From Xestospongia bergquistia (Eukaryota; Porifera; Demospongiae; Haplosclerida; Petrosiidae): a stretch of DNA of 64,000 nt. Below are positions 1-10,747 of this stretch, in pieces (within the stretch, counting starts at the first letter, position 1; each line of letters begins with the position of its first letter). Made by a program: the position numbers and the translations under genes. The stretch lies in contig OZ014411.1 in NCBI GenBank assembly GCA_963965975.1, positions 5,565,001 to 5,629,000 on the forward strand, written 5' to 3'. The notes below the pieces were generated by a model that was not told where the DNA came from, did not search any database, and saw only the letters and a program-made list of their open reading frames with translations.

Positions 1-761
1 ATTGCCAACAAAAAAACTGTTAAAATAATTAAAAATAAAGCTATACTTTCAAGGGCCAAGAATAAAACTAGTCCAACTTAAGCAAACTAGAACAACACTA
101 CTAATTATAATAATTTTTATCATATTTTAATTTTACAGGGGTTTAAAATCCTTACCTAAACACTCTTCTTCATATTTATTGTTCCTTCTATCTATATTTA
201 TACAGGTCCTTTACTAACTATATTTGTCAATTCAGTAATACTGAGCATGACACTAAATAGTATAGTTGTCTGCTTGTATCAAAATATTTGTTTTATTGTG
301 TTCACTTCATATATATTACTAGTGTAAATATCATTATGTCCTTTATATGTTACAAAAAAATAAAAATCCTTACCTAAACACATAAGGCAATCAATTCACA
401 ACATGCAACTTTTGCTCACATAAGAGATAACTTGAAAAGAAGGGGTTAAAATTTGGATAACTTTCTCCGGCTAATGGGTGTCTAGACAAAGATAGCAGCC
501 ATCATTGTACAGGCATGTTTCAGGTGCCAGAGGACACACATTAACAAATTAACATAATTAGGATTTAATGAACTCATATAAATACGATAATATCACTGAT
601 TTTTTGCAGACTGTAGTGGGAGCAAGGACTATAGCTATTATATGCATATTTCCCTATGTAAACCAATAATTGTAATAATCAATTTATTAAGGGAAGCCTT
701 AAAAAAGGAGGCTATGTCTAATTAACATAATGTACAGATTGGAATATAAATGGTCCAGTTT
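1..761. other. Intergenic, no gene seen
   Basis: No convincing exon on either strand. A short phrase (aaaatccttacctaaacac) occurs twice, near 147 and 364, and may be a small local duplication. The 3' UTR and poly(A) site of the minus-strand dehydratase must lie here. Confidence 0.5.
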
Positions 762-1745
762 TTAGTTGCAAATTTGGACAAGTTCTTCTGGCGACACATT
801 ACTGCCACTTAATAAAACAACTATCCTTTTCCCAACTATATCATCAACTTTACCACACCTAAGAGCAGCAAACGCTGCTGCCCCAGATGATTCCACAACT
901 AAACCATTGTCATATAATACCCGAACACTTTCCTTTATTTCATCATCATTCACAAGAACGATTCCTTCAACAAACTGTTTAACAATCTTAAAAGTATTGG
1001 AACCAACGAATGGTGGTGCCAATCCTCCTGCAATGCTTTTTACATCACTTTTTTGCATGGGATGTCCTTCAATTAAGCTAAGGTGCATTAGAGATGCTCC
1101 TTCAGGCTCCACTCCAATGATTCGAGTCTGTGAGCCATTTCCAGTTATTTTTGCGTATGAAGAAATCCCTGATAGTAGACCTCCACCACCACAACAAACT
1201 AAGATGATGTCTACATGACTTAATTCCTCATATATTTCCTTTCCAATACTACCATATCCAGTAATAAGATATGGGTCATTAAAAGGATGCATAAAAATCA
1301 TACCTTTTTCAGCAACATATCGGTCAACTGTTGGTTGTAAATCATGTGCTGCCATTAATTCTACATCAAGTTCGTATCTTTGTATCCTTTCTACTCTGTT
1401 CTTTGGAGTTGATGAGGGCATTAGAACACACCCTTTTAAATTCATTTCTTTGCATACATACGCAAATGATCTACCATAATTACCAGCAGACATGGTGATC
1501 AATTTTCTATCTCCTTTCTTAGCTTCCTCTGGTGCGTTCTCCATTTGATTTACAATGCCTCTTATTTTAAATGAACCCATATTCTGCATTCCCTCCATTT
1601 TGAAGTACAAGTCAACATCAGCTTCTACTCCAAACCGACGTGCATTTACACATATCAAAGGTGTTTTGTCCACATATTGACTTCTCTCAATAACCTCTAT
1701 AGCTTGAGATAGCAGTGCCAAAGAGACAGGTAAGTCATTCGCCAT
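762..1745 (-). CDS. PLP-dependent threonine/serine dehydratase (serine racemase-like fold)
   Basis: Single-exon gene, 327 residues from the ATG at 1745. An upstream in-frame GTG at 1766 would add seven residues and is not a likely animal start. It is a fold-type II PLP enzyme. The Schiff-base lysine is in GSFKIRG (about K60), the cofactor-binding loop is SAGNYG, the phosphate-binding glycine run is CCGGGGLLSG (about 185), and a C-terminal LSGSN motif follows. Length fits the serine racemase/catabolic threonine dehydratase family (about 320-340). In human serine racemase the position after the first Ser of SSGN is Ser84, the second catalytic base; here it is Ala, as in threonine dehydratases. 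I infer deamination of Thr/Ser to 2-oxoacids plus ammonia rather than racemisation. Cytosolic; no targeting signal is obvious. Family call firm, substrate inferred. Confidence 0.9.
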   Translation of the reverse strand: MANDLPVSLALLSQAIEVIERSQYVDKTPLICVNARRFGVEADVDLYFKMEGMQNMGSFKIRGIVNQMENAPEEAKKGDRKLITMSAGNYGRSFAYVCKEMNLKGCVLMPSSTPKNRVERIQRYELDVELMAAHDLQPTVDRYVAEKGMIFMHPFNDPYLITGYGSIGKEIYEELSHVDIILVCCGGGGLLSGISSYAKITGNGSQTRIIGVEPEGASLMHLSLIEGHPMQKSDVKSIAGGLAPPFVGSNTFKIVKQFVEGIVLVNDDEIKESVRVLYDNGLVVESSGAAAFAALRCGKVDDIVGKRIVVLLSGSNVSPEELVQICN

Positions 1746-2463
1746 TTTGCAAAGACAGACGCCCACTCGCTAATAATTATTATTATTATTATAATGAGTA
1801 AAAATTAGTTATTAATTTACTCTGGATTGTACAAGCAAGTATAAACAAACTTGTTCACTAGCGGGGTCGGTATGAAAACATTGATGGATAGATGGAGTGG
1901 TAGACAGAACGTATAAATTGTAATTAATTTTTATACAAATGGCGTCTCATACAAGGTACAGGTCCAGCATCCATGAAAATTGTTCCATTTAAGTAAATGA
2001 GACACTAAAGAGTTGTTGCTCATTGCTTTGACATTTAACTCTCAATCAGTGTATTTTGTAACAACAGCAGTGTGATGTTTATTACTTTGTACAATCTCAT
2101 TCTGTATTATTCATAGTGTAAATGACCATGGTATGGTTCATAAATTTTGAATTACCTACATGTCTTACTAAAAAAGTACAGTCCCTCTAGTCCTTTTTTT
2201 TAAATCCGTGCAGAAAACGTTGTATGATAAATACTAGTCTCGCGTAGACAGGATTTGATTTTCTCGTTCGAAGTATCACAGGAAATTCTGAGATACTCAA
2301 GTGTCTGATAGGTAGGTGTTGGATAGTTAATAACTATCATTAGTCCCTCCCATTTCATTTAAGGGAGAGGCTGGCTATACTACAGCTCCTATGCTCTCAT
2401 TCTTGTTAATAATAACAGGAAGTAAGTGATCATAACCACGCCTCTGAAATTGTACCAGCTTAG
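1746..2463. promoter_or_regulatory. Divergent intergenic region between dehydratase and ankyrin gene
   Basis: A 718-bp spacer separates the divergently transcribed dehydratase (-) and Death-ankyrin (+) genes, so both promoters must be here. No strong TATA box or initiator stands out. A 10-mer (ctagtctcgc) near 2236 recurs inverted near 47856 and may be a degenerate transposon end. Confidence 0.4.
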
Positions 2464-5151
2464 ATGTCTCGTATTGATCCTGTTCTATCACTGATTCAAT
2501 CAGGTAGATCACCTGAGCCACAATATCCTTTAGATCTACCTATACTTATCTGGCTTTTGTATAAATTAGTTGACTGGTACACGTTTGGACTGTTGCTCGG
2601 TGTCCCTCATCATGAGTTAAATAAAATCAAAGTACAGCATTCAGTCAATTTGGAGCGACAAAAAACAGATCTGTTTTACTATTGGTTAAAAAATGGCCAA
2701 AGTCCAAATTGGCTTCAGGTCTATGGAGCATTGGTAAACATGCCAATACAAGAAAATGAGGTGATCAAAGATGTGCTTGACAATGTTTTTCCTCGTTTGG
2801 AAAATATTAAATTCACTCATCCCTTTCCAACTCCTTCTCCCGAAATTGTAGTTGATGATGTTGCTCAATCACTGACAGAGATCCAGACCAAGTTTGCTCG
2901 GTTAGTTGCTGCAATCAGGAAAGAATTAGGAAAGTTGCCACTTGTAGAGATAAAATTATTTGTAAGTGAATTTCTTCATACCACTTTTAAGTCCGAGCAT
3001 GAACCACAAACCTTATATCAGCTCTTTGATCAGTTAAAAGCCCACTACTCCTTCATGAGTTATAAAATACTTGAGGTAATTGTAGGAGAATTTGTCAAAG
3101 AGAGTATGGAATCCCATATGAAGGAATACACTACTCAGTTACAAGATTGGCTACAATCAACTACAATAAAAGAATTCAAAGCTGCAGTGGAGCATCAGAT
3201 TGACCAAGTAACAGTTGGAAACCCTGTATGTTCTGTTATTCCCATTGTCTTAAGATTAAAAGATGCTTGGATGGATGTTACAGTATGTAATTTATGGAAA
3301 CTACTAAAATTCATCTTTCGTGATAACAGTTCAATCTTAACTCATATACGTATTGAGAATGGTTCACTTATTGTTAGGCTTTTAGCACCCAAATCTGAAA
3401 TTTTGCCTTTAATTTCTTTGACCAGTAAGATAAAGAGTAATATGATGTATTTGGGAATAGAGAGTGTGCAAGTAGGAACAGTGATTATAAGGATTCCATC
3501 ATTATACGATTTTAACTTCAATGAGCGTTTTCATGCTGCTGCTTACAAAAACAATCTTTCTGTAGTCAATTTCTTTATTACGCTTGGCATTAATTTAAAC
3601 TCTCAAGATGAATCAGGTTTCACTCCTTTTATTAGGGCATCTATGCGTGGTAATATAGATATTGTCACTACATTGATAGACAACAATGCAGATGTAAGTA
3701 TTATGACATACAAAAACCGATCAGCTCTTCTTGCTGCAGCACGATTTGGTTTTGAAGATGTCACACGGCTTCTAATAAAAGCGGGCCTAAGCTTAAATAA
3801 CCAAGAAGAGTCAGGTGCTACACCATTAATGAATGCTGCTTCTGCTGGTCATGTAAAAATTGTAGAATTGCTGATTAAAAAGAAGGCTGATGTAAATTTG
3901 ACAGCTCTTGATGGCCAAAATGCATTAATGTATGCATGTCGAAAAAGTTCTGTAAGGATTGTGGAATTGCTGCTAAAAGCTGGAATCAATCCCAATGTAC
4001 AGCGATATAATGGTGATACAGCTTTACATATAGCTACTGCTTATGGTTTCTTGCAATCAGCAAAAACTTTACTTCGCTATAAAGCTAAAGCTAGCATTCA
4101 AAATAATGAAGGAGTTACTCCTCTAATGATTGCTATTAACTTTTGCTACCACGATTTAGTTGAAGTCTTATTGAAAAAAAATGCTGGCTTTGATATGCAA
4201 AACAACAAGGGTTTGAATGTACTTATGATGGCTGCATTGAGTAACAATCCTACTATGACAGCTATTCTCTTGAAAGCTAATGTAACTGTTAACTTTCAAA
4301 ATAACGAGGGTGCTACAGCTTTATTATTAGCTAGCCTTAAAGGAAACAAAGAAATAGTTCAGCAACTGTTACGTTTTAAAGCAGATCCAAATCTTTGCAC
4401 CAAAAATGGCTTGTCACCTCTTCATATAGCTAGTCAACAAGATGTTGTTAAACTGTTATTGAAATCTGGAGCCTTACCCAATGCAGTAGGTGGTGATGAC
4501 ATGGAAACACCACTTCATTTAGCTTGTAGCGATGAAGAGATTGATATTGTTCAAATACTTTTGCATGGTAAGGCTAACCCAAATGGCTTAACTGCTTCAG
4601 GGTTAACACCATTGTGCATAGCTGCCATTAAGGGGTTTGTAAAAATTGCTGAAACTTTGTTAAAAGCTGGTGCAGATATTGACTTACAAAAAGTAGAAAA
4701 CGACTGGACACCTCTGTTCTTTGCTGCTGTGAATGGCCATACAGCAGTGGTGAAGCTACTAGTTAAATATGGAGCAAGTATCCGAGAAAACAAATTTGGC
4801 TTAACTCCTCAAGTTGCAGCATCACTAGCTGGTCAGCATGACATAGTTCATCATCTATCTGAAGTAGCAATATCTACATTGCAATCTACTTCTCTTTCAC
4901 TTACAGAATCATGCCAGAAAGTGGAACCTCAAACATCAGATGAGTCTATCTCTTATTCTTCGCTCACTAACCAAGAAGAAAGTACTTCAAATCGTCCACT
5001 GCCAAGCCAAAGTGATAATCCTGACGTAAATCTTTCTTCAAGAAGTGTATATTCAGATATTAAATCCTACAAGAAGTCTTTAAAAAACTTCTACGATAGT
5101 ATCACTAAACATTATGAAAATTATTTTGAGTCATTGAGAAATATTAGCTAA
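2464..5151 (+). CDS. Death-domain plus ankyrin-repeat protein (895 aa, single exon)
   Basis: One uninterrupted reading frame from ATG at 2464. Residues about 20-110 form a helical module typical of a Death domain (LVDWYTFGLLLGV, then FYYWLKNG and WLQVYGALVNM). Residues about 130-240 are a second helical region starting KFARLVAAIRKELGKLP, and about 265-345 is a mixed alpha/beta module that I cannot name. About 14 ankyrin repeats follow from residue 350 to 800, recognisable by G-x-TPL/NAL and V-x-LLL; the repeat beginning KNGLSPLHIA is shortened by a few residues. The tail is Ser/Thr-rich and ends in a short helical segment. No signal peptide or TM, so cytosolic. The domain mix suggests a scaffold that recruits other Death-fold proteins, such as those at 35-43 kb and 51.7 kb. 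Function inferred. Confidence 0.9.
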   Translation: MSRIDPVLSLIQSGRSPEPQYPLDLPILIWLLYKLVDWYTFGLLLGVPHHELNKIKVQHSVNLERQKTDLFYYWLKNGQSPNWLQVYGALVNMPIQENEVIKDVLDNVFPRLENIKFTHPFPTPSPEIVVDDVAQSLTEIQTKFARLVAAIRKELGKLPLVEIKLFVSEFLHTTFKSEHEPQTLYQLFDQLKAHYSFMSYKILEVIVGEFVKESMESHMKEYTTQLQDWLQSTTIKEFKAAVEHQIDQVTVGNPVCSVIPIVLRLKDAWMDVTVCNLWKLLKFIFRDNSSILTHIRIENGSLIVRLLAPKSEILPLISLTSKIKSNMMYLGIESVQVGTVIIRIPSLYDFNFNERFHAAAYKNNLSVVNFFITLGINLNSQDESGFTPFIRASMRGNIDIVTTLIDNNADVSIMTYKNRSALLAAARFGFEDVTRLLIKAGLSLNNQEESGATPLMNAASAGHVKIVELLIKKKADVNLTALDGQNALMYACRKSSVRIVELLLKAGINPNVQRYNGDTALHIATAYGFLQSAKTLLRYKAKASIQNNEGVTPLMIAINFCYHDLVEVLLKKNAGFDMQNNKGLNVLMMAALSNNPTMTAILLKANVTVNFQNNEGATALLLASLKGNKEIVQQLLRFKADPNLCTKNGLSPLHIASQQDVVKLLLKSGALPNAVGGDDMETPLHLACSDEEIDIVQILLHGKANPNGLTASGLTPLCIAAIKGFVKIAETLLKAGADIDLQKVENDWTPLFFAAVNGHTAVVKLLVKYGASIRENKFGLTPQVAASLAGQHDIVHHLSEVAISTLQSTSLSLTESCQKVEPQTSDESISYSSLTNQEESTSNRPLPSQSDNPDVNLSSRSVYSDIKSYKKSLKNFYDSITKHYENYFESLRNIS

Positions 5152-6691
5152 AAACTATAATACTATTGGAGTATTGACTGTACATATCAACTAGTGTTAT
5201 GTACAGTGAATTTTTTTGTAATTAATACATGTTGTTATATAATTATTCTTTAGCTCAAATTATGCACACACACTAATTCTTGATTATAACCTCAACTATT
5301 ATTAAAATGTAACATTTCTCTGTTCTAAAATGTGATTTTACCTGCATGCACTTCATATCTTTTGTATCTTATAACTTTTATAGTTTTAGGTCTTAAGGCT
5401 GAGTACATATATAGTGTCTATTACTAACCTAACACATGGGATAGTCATACACTTTCTACAACATTATAACAATATTTCTAATCCACTAAACCCATATTAT
5501 CTGATAGCTACTACCCTGCAAATTATATAATTGTGTCAGTACCAGCATCCTGCTATAAAACCTAGTTTCTGATGTGAATATTAACCTTTAAAAGAAGTCC
5601 TAAATTAACAGCACTATTAATAATAAATTATGCACACACACAATAAGGCTTATATATTGACAGTTTGTACAAGAATCAATTATCTCAATTTCCCAAACGT
5701 GTTTACAGAGTAATATATAAGAACAAGAAGAAGATAGAACATTGTGCCATTCCTACATACACATGTACAGTACTACTGTCTGCTTGATAATTATAACTAT
5801 ATAGGAAATTTAAAGGACAAGTATGTTTTACTGATAATAAAATTTTACCTTGAAACATAGTAGCAATATCAAGTAACATTTGATGTGTGCCTTCACCGTC
5901 AGAAGTGTTGGACATTTTTGAAAATACTTTTCACCACATACACATGCATGGCTGCACACCTCTTTTATTATGTTGACATAGCCTATATCCACTAGTTTAT
6001 TTACAATATACTTACCAAAATCAAATAGCTATATACAAATTAATATATGGTTCATTTAACTTGTGACAGGTTTTCACTTTCCACAATTAAGTGTATACAA
6101 ATTACAATTAAAAATACTGTCTCAGATAATGCCTCTTCATGCAACGTATTTGAGATATTTTCACACTCTCCATGCATGGGTGATATTTTTCAAACTGAAA
6201 TTAGCAGAAATCTTTTCATACATTGTACTAAATAAATAGACTGGCTAAACTTTTTATACTAACTTATTAGATATTGTTATAATAATATAAACTTCCAACA
6301 CTTGTAATTAGGTCATGGTTGTATACTGTCAATGCAATTTACTGATATACCATTAATTGTATATACATCCATCATCACACAACTTCACAACACTTTTAAA
6401 TTAAAACAGATAAATTTCTCACATTAATCAAATGTATTCTGGGAATAGCTTAAACCACTACTAGTTAGGTACCAGAATACTTTTGTTGAACTGATGAAGT
6501 AATTGTCTAACTAAAGCAACAGTTACCATAGAGCTGAGTACATAGTAAGTTGCCATATATATGCATGAAAAGTAAAAGATTACAGGGGCAGCTATAGCAT
6601 ATTACATAATATTATAATTATATCTTTTCTTAATTAGCACCATCTATAATTGTGATTTTTTTTACATAAGATAGCTTGATACACTTTCCAA
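5152..6691. other. Intergenic between convergent genes
   Basis: About 1.5 kb between the 3' ends of the ankyrin gene (+) and the EGF-propeller gene (-). A short minus-strand open stretch (5893-5915 leftwards) begins with ATG and reaches a GTAAAA donor-like site near 5850, but no partner exon was found. Nothing else recognisable. Confidence 0.4.
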
Positions 6692-7912
6692 TCATGGTTC
6701 AACAGGTTGCATTAATGTCCATCCATGACCCCAATGGGTCCCATCACCAGGTAACTCATCAACTGGGGTTAGCAAATATAGTGGATAGCCATTTTCATCT
6801 AAATAAAGACCTGGTGCTTGACGACGTACAAAGTAGCTCACAGAACCATCTGCCCATGTCATGTTTGTCTCCCAACTGTAGTCTGGTAACAATGTCCACT
6901 TCAATCCATCTCTACTATATCCATAAGCACCACGGGTAGTATGAAATGGTTCAAGCTGGCAGTGCGTAAGCATGTGATACCCTCTACTCGTTCTCCAGAT
7001 AAAAGGATCTTCATTGCTCATCACCTGTCCTGGAGTCACTACTGATGGTGACCAGTCATCAGGCACCATCCAACCAAACACAGGCTCTTTAGAACGAATT
7101 GAGTAAGGACCAGACCAGTGAGGTGCAGTAGCAATGGCAATTTTTTCCTTTGTTCCTTTCATTGGTGGAAAAGGTTTTTGGCATTGAACAGCCCTCAATG
7201 CCATAACTACTGTGCCATTAGGAGCAAATGTTACAGATGGGCAGTTTGTTTGACAAAGCCAAGATTCTCTGTCTTCTGGTCCTGGCCACGGGTTAAGGAT
7301 AACTTTCTCTTTCCAAGGACCATATACACTTGAACTCCATGCCATGGCAATAACAAAATGACTAGTGTTAAAAGGATTGTACATTAGTGATGAGACTGAT
7401 GACAATTGAAGACATTCATCTGATAATACTCCAGGAAACTTTCCTCCGTCATATTTGATCATATAAATAAGGACAGTCCCATCTGGAGCACGAATGGCAT
7501 GAGTCTCATGATGAAATACAGGCAAAACCACCTCAGCAAATTTAAATGGGCCCGCTGGAGATGGACCTATAAGACGAACAATGGCAGTATTACAGCCATA
7601 GCTATCAGACTCATCAAAAGGAGGGGTAGTGTAGCCTTTAGCTGTGAGGAAGGCATGATACAGACCATCTTCAAAGATGACATCACCTCCCCAGGTTGGC
7701 ATACTGCCATTATAATATCCATGAGGCTCAACTCTACTGGGTGGTTTTAGCTTTAAGTGATTACATCTGTCTCCTCGCCATCCAGGGTCACAAACACATT
7801 GACTTTCTTTGCATATTCCATTGAGTGAGCAATCTATTTCACTATCTTCGGTACAGATAGCTATGACCGTCTTCAAATAAAGTACTATTATAAAGACAAG
7901 TTTTGTATCCAT
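6692..7912 (-). CDS. Secreted EGF-domain beta-propeller (GH43/GH32-like) protein
   Basis: Single exon, 406 residues, ATG at 7912. Residues 1-19 look like a signal peptide. Residues 20-51 are one EGF-like module (CSLNGIC..CVCDPGWRGDRC). The remainder reads as a five-bladed propeller of the GH43/GH32-like type, with blade phrases such as WGGDVIFEDGLYHAF, GPFKFAEVVL, GPWKEKVIL, SGPYSIRSKEPV and NEDPFIWRTSRGYHML. Several N-glycosylation sequons are present. It is followed upstream on the same strand by another secreted glycosidase-like gene (9040-10398). Likely extracellular, either a glycan-binding or a glycan-cleaving protein. The family is recognised from propeller motifs; substrate and catalytic competence cannot be judged by eye. 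Confidence 0.8.
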   Translation of the reverse strand: MDTKLVFIIVLYLKTVIAICTEDSEIDCSLNGICKESQCVCDPGWRGDRCNHLKLKPPSRVEPHGYYNGSMPTWGGDVIFEDGLYHAFLTAKGYTTPPFDESDSYGCNTAIVRLIGPSPAGPFKFAEVVLPVFHHETHAIRAPDGTVLIYMIKYDGGKFPGVLSDECLQLSSVSSLMYNPFNTSHFVIAMAWSSSVYGPWKEKVILNPWPGPEDRESWLCQTNCPSVTFAPNGTVVMALRAVQCQKPFPPMKGTKEKIAIATAPHWSGPYSIRSKEPVFGWMVPDDWSPSVVTPGQVMSNEDPFIWRTSRGYHMLTHCQLEPFHTTRGAYGYSRDGLKWTLLPDYSWETNMTWADGSVSYFVRRQAPGLYLDENGYPLYLLTPVDELPGDGTHWGHGWTLMQPVEP

Positions 7913-9039
7913 GGTGATGGATGCATGGGTGTAGACTGACTCTGCCCATTTATCATCGCTACTTATAATTCATTGTTTATATTATTACACGTATATCGTA
8001 ATACTTTAATGTATTAACGTAACAGGTGTACTTAAAAATTGATGTGGTTGTGGATGAGATCATAGAAGCATGAACGTCATCAGAGAGATCTTGTTTCATC
8101 TGCACTAATTGTCTTATTCTTCTTGCTGGAGTTAAGACTCGTTCTGTCTTATATTTAAGACAGCATTCTTCAATGCTAACATATATAACATGAAATATTT
8201 CTGTTCGTTTATGACTTTGCATCACCATTATACTGGTAAATCACATGCATACTTATTTAATAGGCCTATTATTCAGTATCCATAATGTGCACACAATCTG
8301 GTAGCCTATACTACTAGACTAAATACCTATACTGTTGGTATACTGAGGTAGCGTCATATAAAGTCTGAAACTCCAAAGAAAGTAATACTAGCAAAGCAAA
8401 AGGAACAGAAAGATAGGTGAACTCTATAATTAGCAAGTTACTTCAATTTGTGGATGATCACTTAAAGGACTTAATTACTTTAACTTAATTTAATTATGAG
8501 ATCAGTATATAAACTACAATGTCAATGCAGCCAACTATGTTATGCTGTATTACAGTTTGCTTGTACATAATACTGCTAATTACAGATGCTTTAATGAAAT
8601 CTTAGCAAATCTCTTGCTCATGGTTTCACTACAAAGACAATCTTATTGCTTCGTATTCTCATTAGCTTTGGTTTGGCGAGTAACTCAATGTTGGACTGCA
8701 CATGTACATGAAACTTCGGCAACAAAGATTAGTTTGAAGTGACATGTAACTATATAAGTGAGATCAAGCCTGCATGGACATAGAAGTCTGAGATTATAGC
8801 ACCACTTTGCACAAAATCAAATGCTACCACCTGTACAAATTCGGAAGCAGCTATGTAATGTTGACATATATAACTTGCAACTGCACAATTTAGCTGGTAT
8901 AAATATGATTAATTAGTAATTGATTAAAGAAATCAACTGAGCATGGTGTATGTATTCATAATTATATTAATAATACAGCAGCAGGAAAGTTAAACCTAAA
9001 GAAATGCTTATAGGAAATTGGATACACTAAGATACAACT
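7913..9039. other. Intergenic, no gene seen
   Basis: AT-rich spacer of 1.1 kb between two minus-strand secreted-protein genes. The open stretches at 7977-8228 and 8542-8742 have no recognisable protein features. It should hold the promoter of the EGF-propeller gene near 7913-8000. Confidence 0.4.
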
Positions 9040-10398
9040 TCAAGATCCAGGACAGTAATAAACACCAAAGTGAGTTATAACAGGTTCTATCATTGATCCT
9101 GTTATGTTGAGTATCAATTCATGGGCTTGGAGCTCACTACTAGTCATATTGATAATTAGTTTATGACCAATGGACTGACCTGACCATATTGGATCAATTC
9201 CTCCTTTAAGAAAAGGATTATAAATAGAAAATTTGGTGACTACTTCTCCATTAGTCTGATCTTCTTGTATGATTATTTTATTGTATTGAAATGGCTGATC
9301 AGCTGGTGTAGCCAGCTTAATGATTTTTCCTAGTCCAGAAGTAGAGAGTACGGGTGTCCCAAAACAATCATTTATCCATTGTCCAAATTCCTTATATCTT
9401 TCTATCTTTGACTCATCAACCAAACCAACAGCATTCGGCGCTGCATTTAATAGTAAGTTAGTGTTGTGTCCAACTGAGCTCACATAAACCGTCTTAAGCT
9501 CATCAAGTGTTCGAATCCCAGTACCATTGCCCCAAAACCAATTATCTCCTACTTGTAGTGTAGTATCCGTTTCAGCTGGACAAAATACACCTCCTGAGGC
9601 ACTTCCTGATCCATATTGACATTTATCTGCATTACTCCACACTGGATATGCTGGCAGGCCAGACTCTGTACCAATCCATCGGATATTGTTCTGAGGTATA
9701 CAGTCATAACCTTGAAAGTAGACAGCGTGCGGCTGTAATTGTTGTAGCAATTCACTGATACCATTCAATGTACAACCACCATCAAACCAAATCTCTGATA
9801 AAGAACCATAATTACTCCACAACTCTTTTAATTGAGCTAGTACAATTTTCTGGTATAAATCAAAAGTAATATTAGCTTGTCCTGGCATCAGTTTGTCATT
9901 GCGTACAGAACTATCTTCAACGTTGAGATAATAGTTGTTGTTTAGACTATAGTATATACCAGGTAAAATGTTCCGCTTTCTACAGCTGTTGACAAATTCT
10001 TTGACTAAGTCATATTGACCTCCTTGTAGTGGCGAGTTCTTTATGCTGAACTGGTAATCAAAACCAGTTTCTTTCTCAATATCGGTTGGCCACATAGCAA
10101 ATCCACTACAATGTTTCGCCACTAACACTGCATACTTTGCACCAATAGCTTCGGCAGCGTCCAGCCAATTCTCGGTATCAATTTGTTGAGGGTTAAACTC
10201 TGATGGAGAAGGTACTTCAATGTCACCGAAACCACAGAAATTGTAGTCTTGTTCATTGTTGAGTGTTACTTGGATATCGTACGTGTACATCATTCCTATT
10301 TCTCGTTTTGTCCATGCTAGTATATCAGCACTTGGTTTCGGTGGCTGACCGTAACATAAAGAAGCAAAAAGAGACAAGAAAAATAGAAGTGGAATCAT
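9040..10398 (-). CDS. GH29-family alpha-L-fucosidase-like secreted protein
   Basis: Single exon, 452 residues, ATG at 10398. It has a signal peptide (residues 1-17, ending CYG), so it is secreted or lysosomal. GH29 enzymes release alpha-linked L-fucose with retention. Matching landmarks are NWLDAAEAIGAKYAVLVAKH (about 77-96), SGFAMWPT, the nucleophile loop SEIWFDGG (Asp about 206) and NLLLNAAPNAVG (about 313-324). Two usual pocket motifs are altered: the N-terminal HWG/HFG strand reads MYTYDIQ, and the KHHDGF loop reads KHCSGF, so one histidine is replaced by Cys. The C-terminal half is a beta-sandwich-like region with N-glycosylation sites. The enzyme may be active with shifted specificity, or a binding protein. 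Family call good, activity uncertain. Confidence 0.85.
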   Translation of the reverse strand: MIPLLFFLSLFASLCYGQPPKPSADILAWTKREIGMMYTYDIQVTLNNEQDYNFCGFGDIEVPSPSEFNPQQIDTENWLDAAEAIGAKYAVLVAKHCSGFAMWPTDIEKETGFDYQFSIKNSPLQGGQYDLVKEFVNSCRKRNILPGIYYSLNNNYYLNVEDSSVRNDKLMPGQANITFDLYQKIVLAQLKELWSNYGSLSEIWFDGGCTLNGISELLQQLQPHAVYFQGYDCIPQNNIRWIGTESGLPAYPVWSNADKCQYGSGSASGGVFCPAETDTTLQVGDNWFWGNGTGIRTLDELKTVYVSSVGHNTNLLLNAAPNAVGLVDESKIERYKEFGQWINDCFGTPVLSTSGLGKIIKLATPADQPFQYNKIIIQEDQTNGEVVTKFSIYNPFLKGGIDPIWSGQSIGHKLIINMTSSELQAHELILNITGSMIEPVITHFGVYYCPGS

Positions 10399-10747
10399 CG
10401 TGATAGTAGAGCGGAAAAGGTGTGTAGAGGGTGTGCATGGATTATAAACACCGGAAAATATTTTAAATAAAAATTAATTAAAATAAAAGTAATTGAAACA
10501 AAATAGACTGAAAATTTCAATTATATTTAAGTGTACATAAAAGTTATTATGTAAATACATTTACTTGCAATACTGATGTAAAGACATGGCAAAAGTTGTA
10601 ACAATGCATTTGACAAAGGTTATCAAATTGAAATGAAAAACTACATTTAGTGAGTTTAAATATAAAATGAAGCAAACAGTATATAAATAGAGGGTATAAA
10701 AAGTGGTACTTAAAACTAAAGGTTAGTCACTTTTATATTCAGAGCAA

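Noticed and set aside
766-1218. Plus-strand open frame of 150 codons
   Set aside because: It is antisense to the dehydratase, whose motifs are clear; no family features.
2236-2262. ctagtctcgc 10-mer shared inverted with 47856
   Set aside because: Too short on its own to call a transposon end.
5703-5915. Minus-strand ATG exon-like stretch (MSNTSDGEGTHQMLLDIATMFQ)
   Set aside because: It has a donor-like site, but no downstream exon could be found before the ankyrin gene.
6676-7750. Plus-strand open frames
   Set aside because: Antisense shadows of the EGF-propeller gene.
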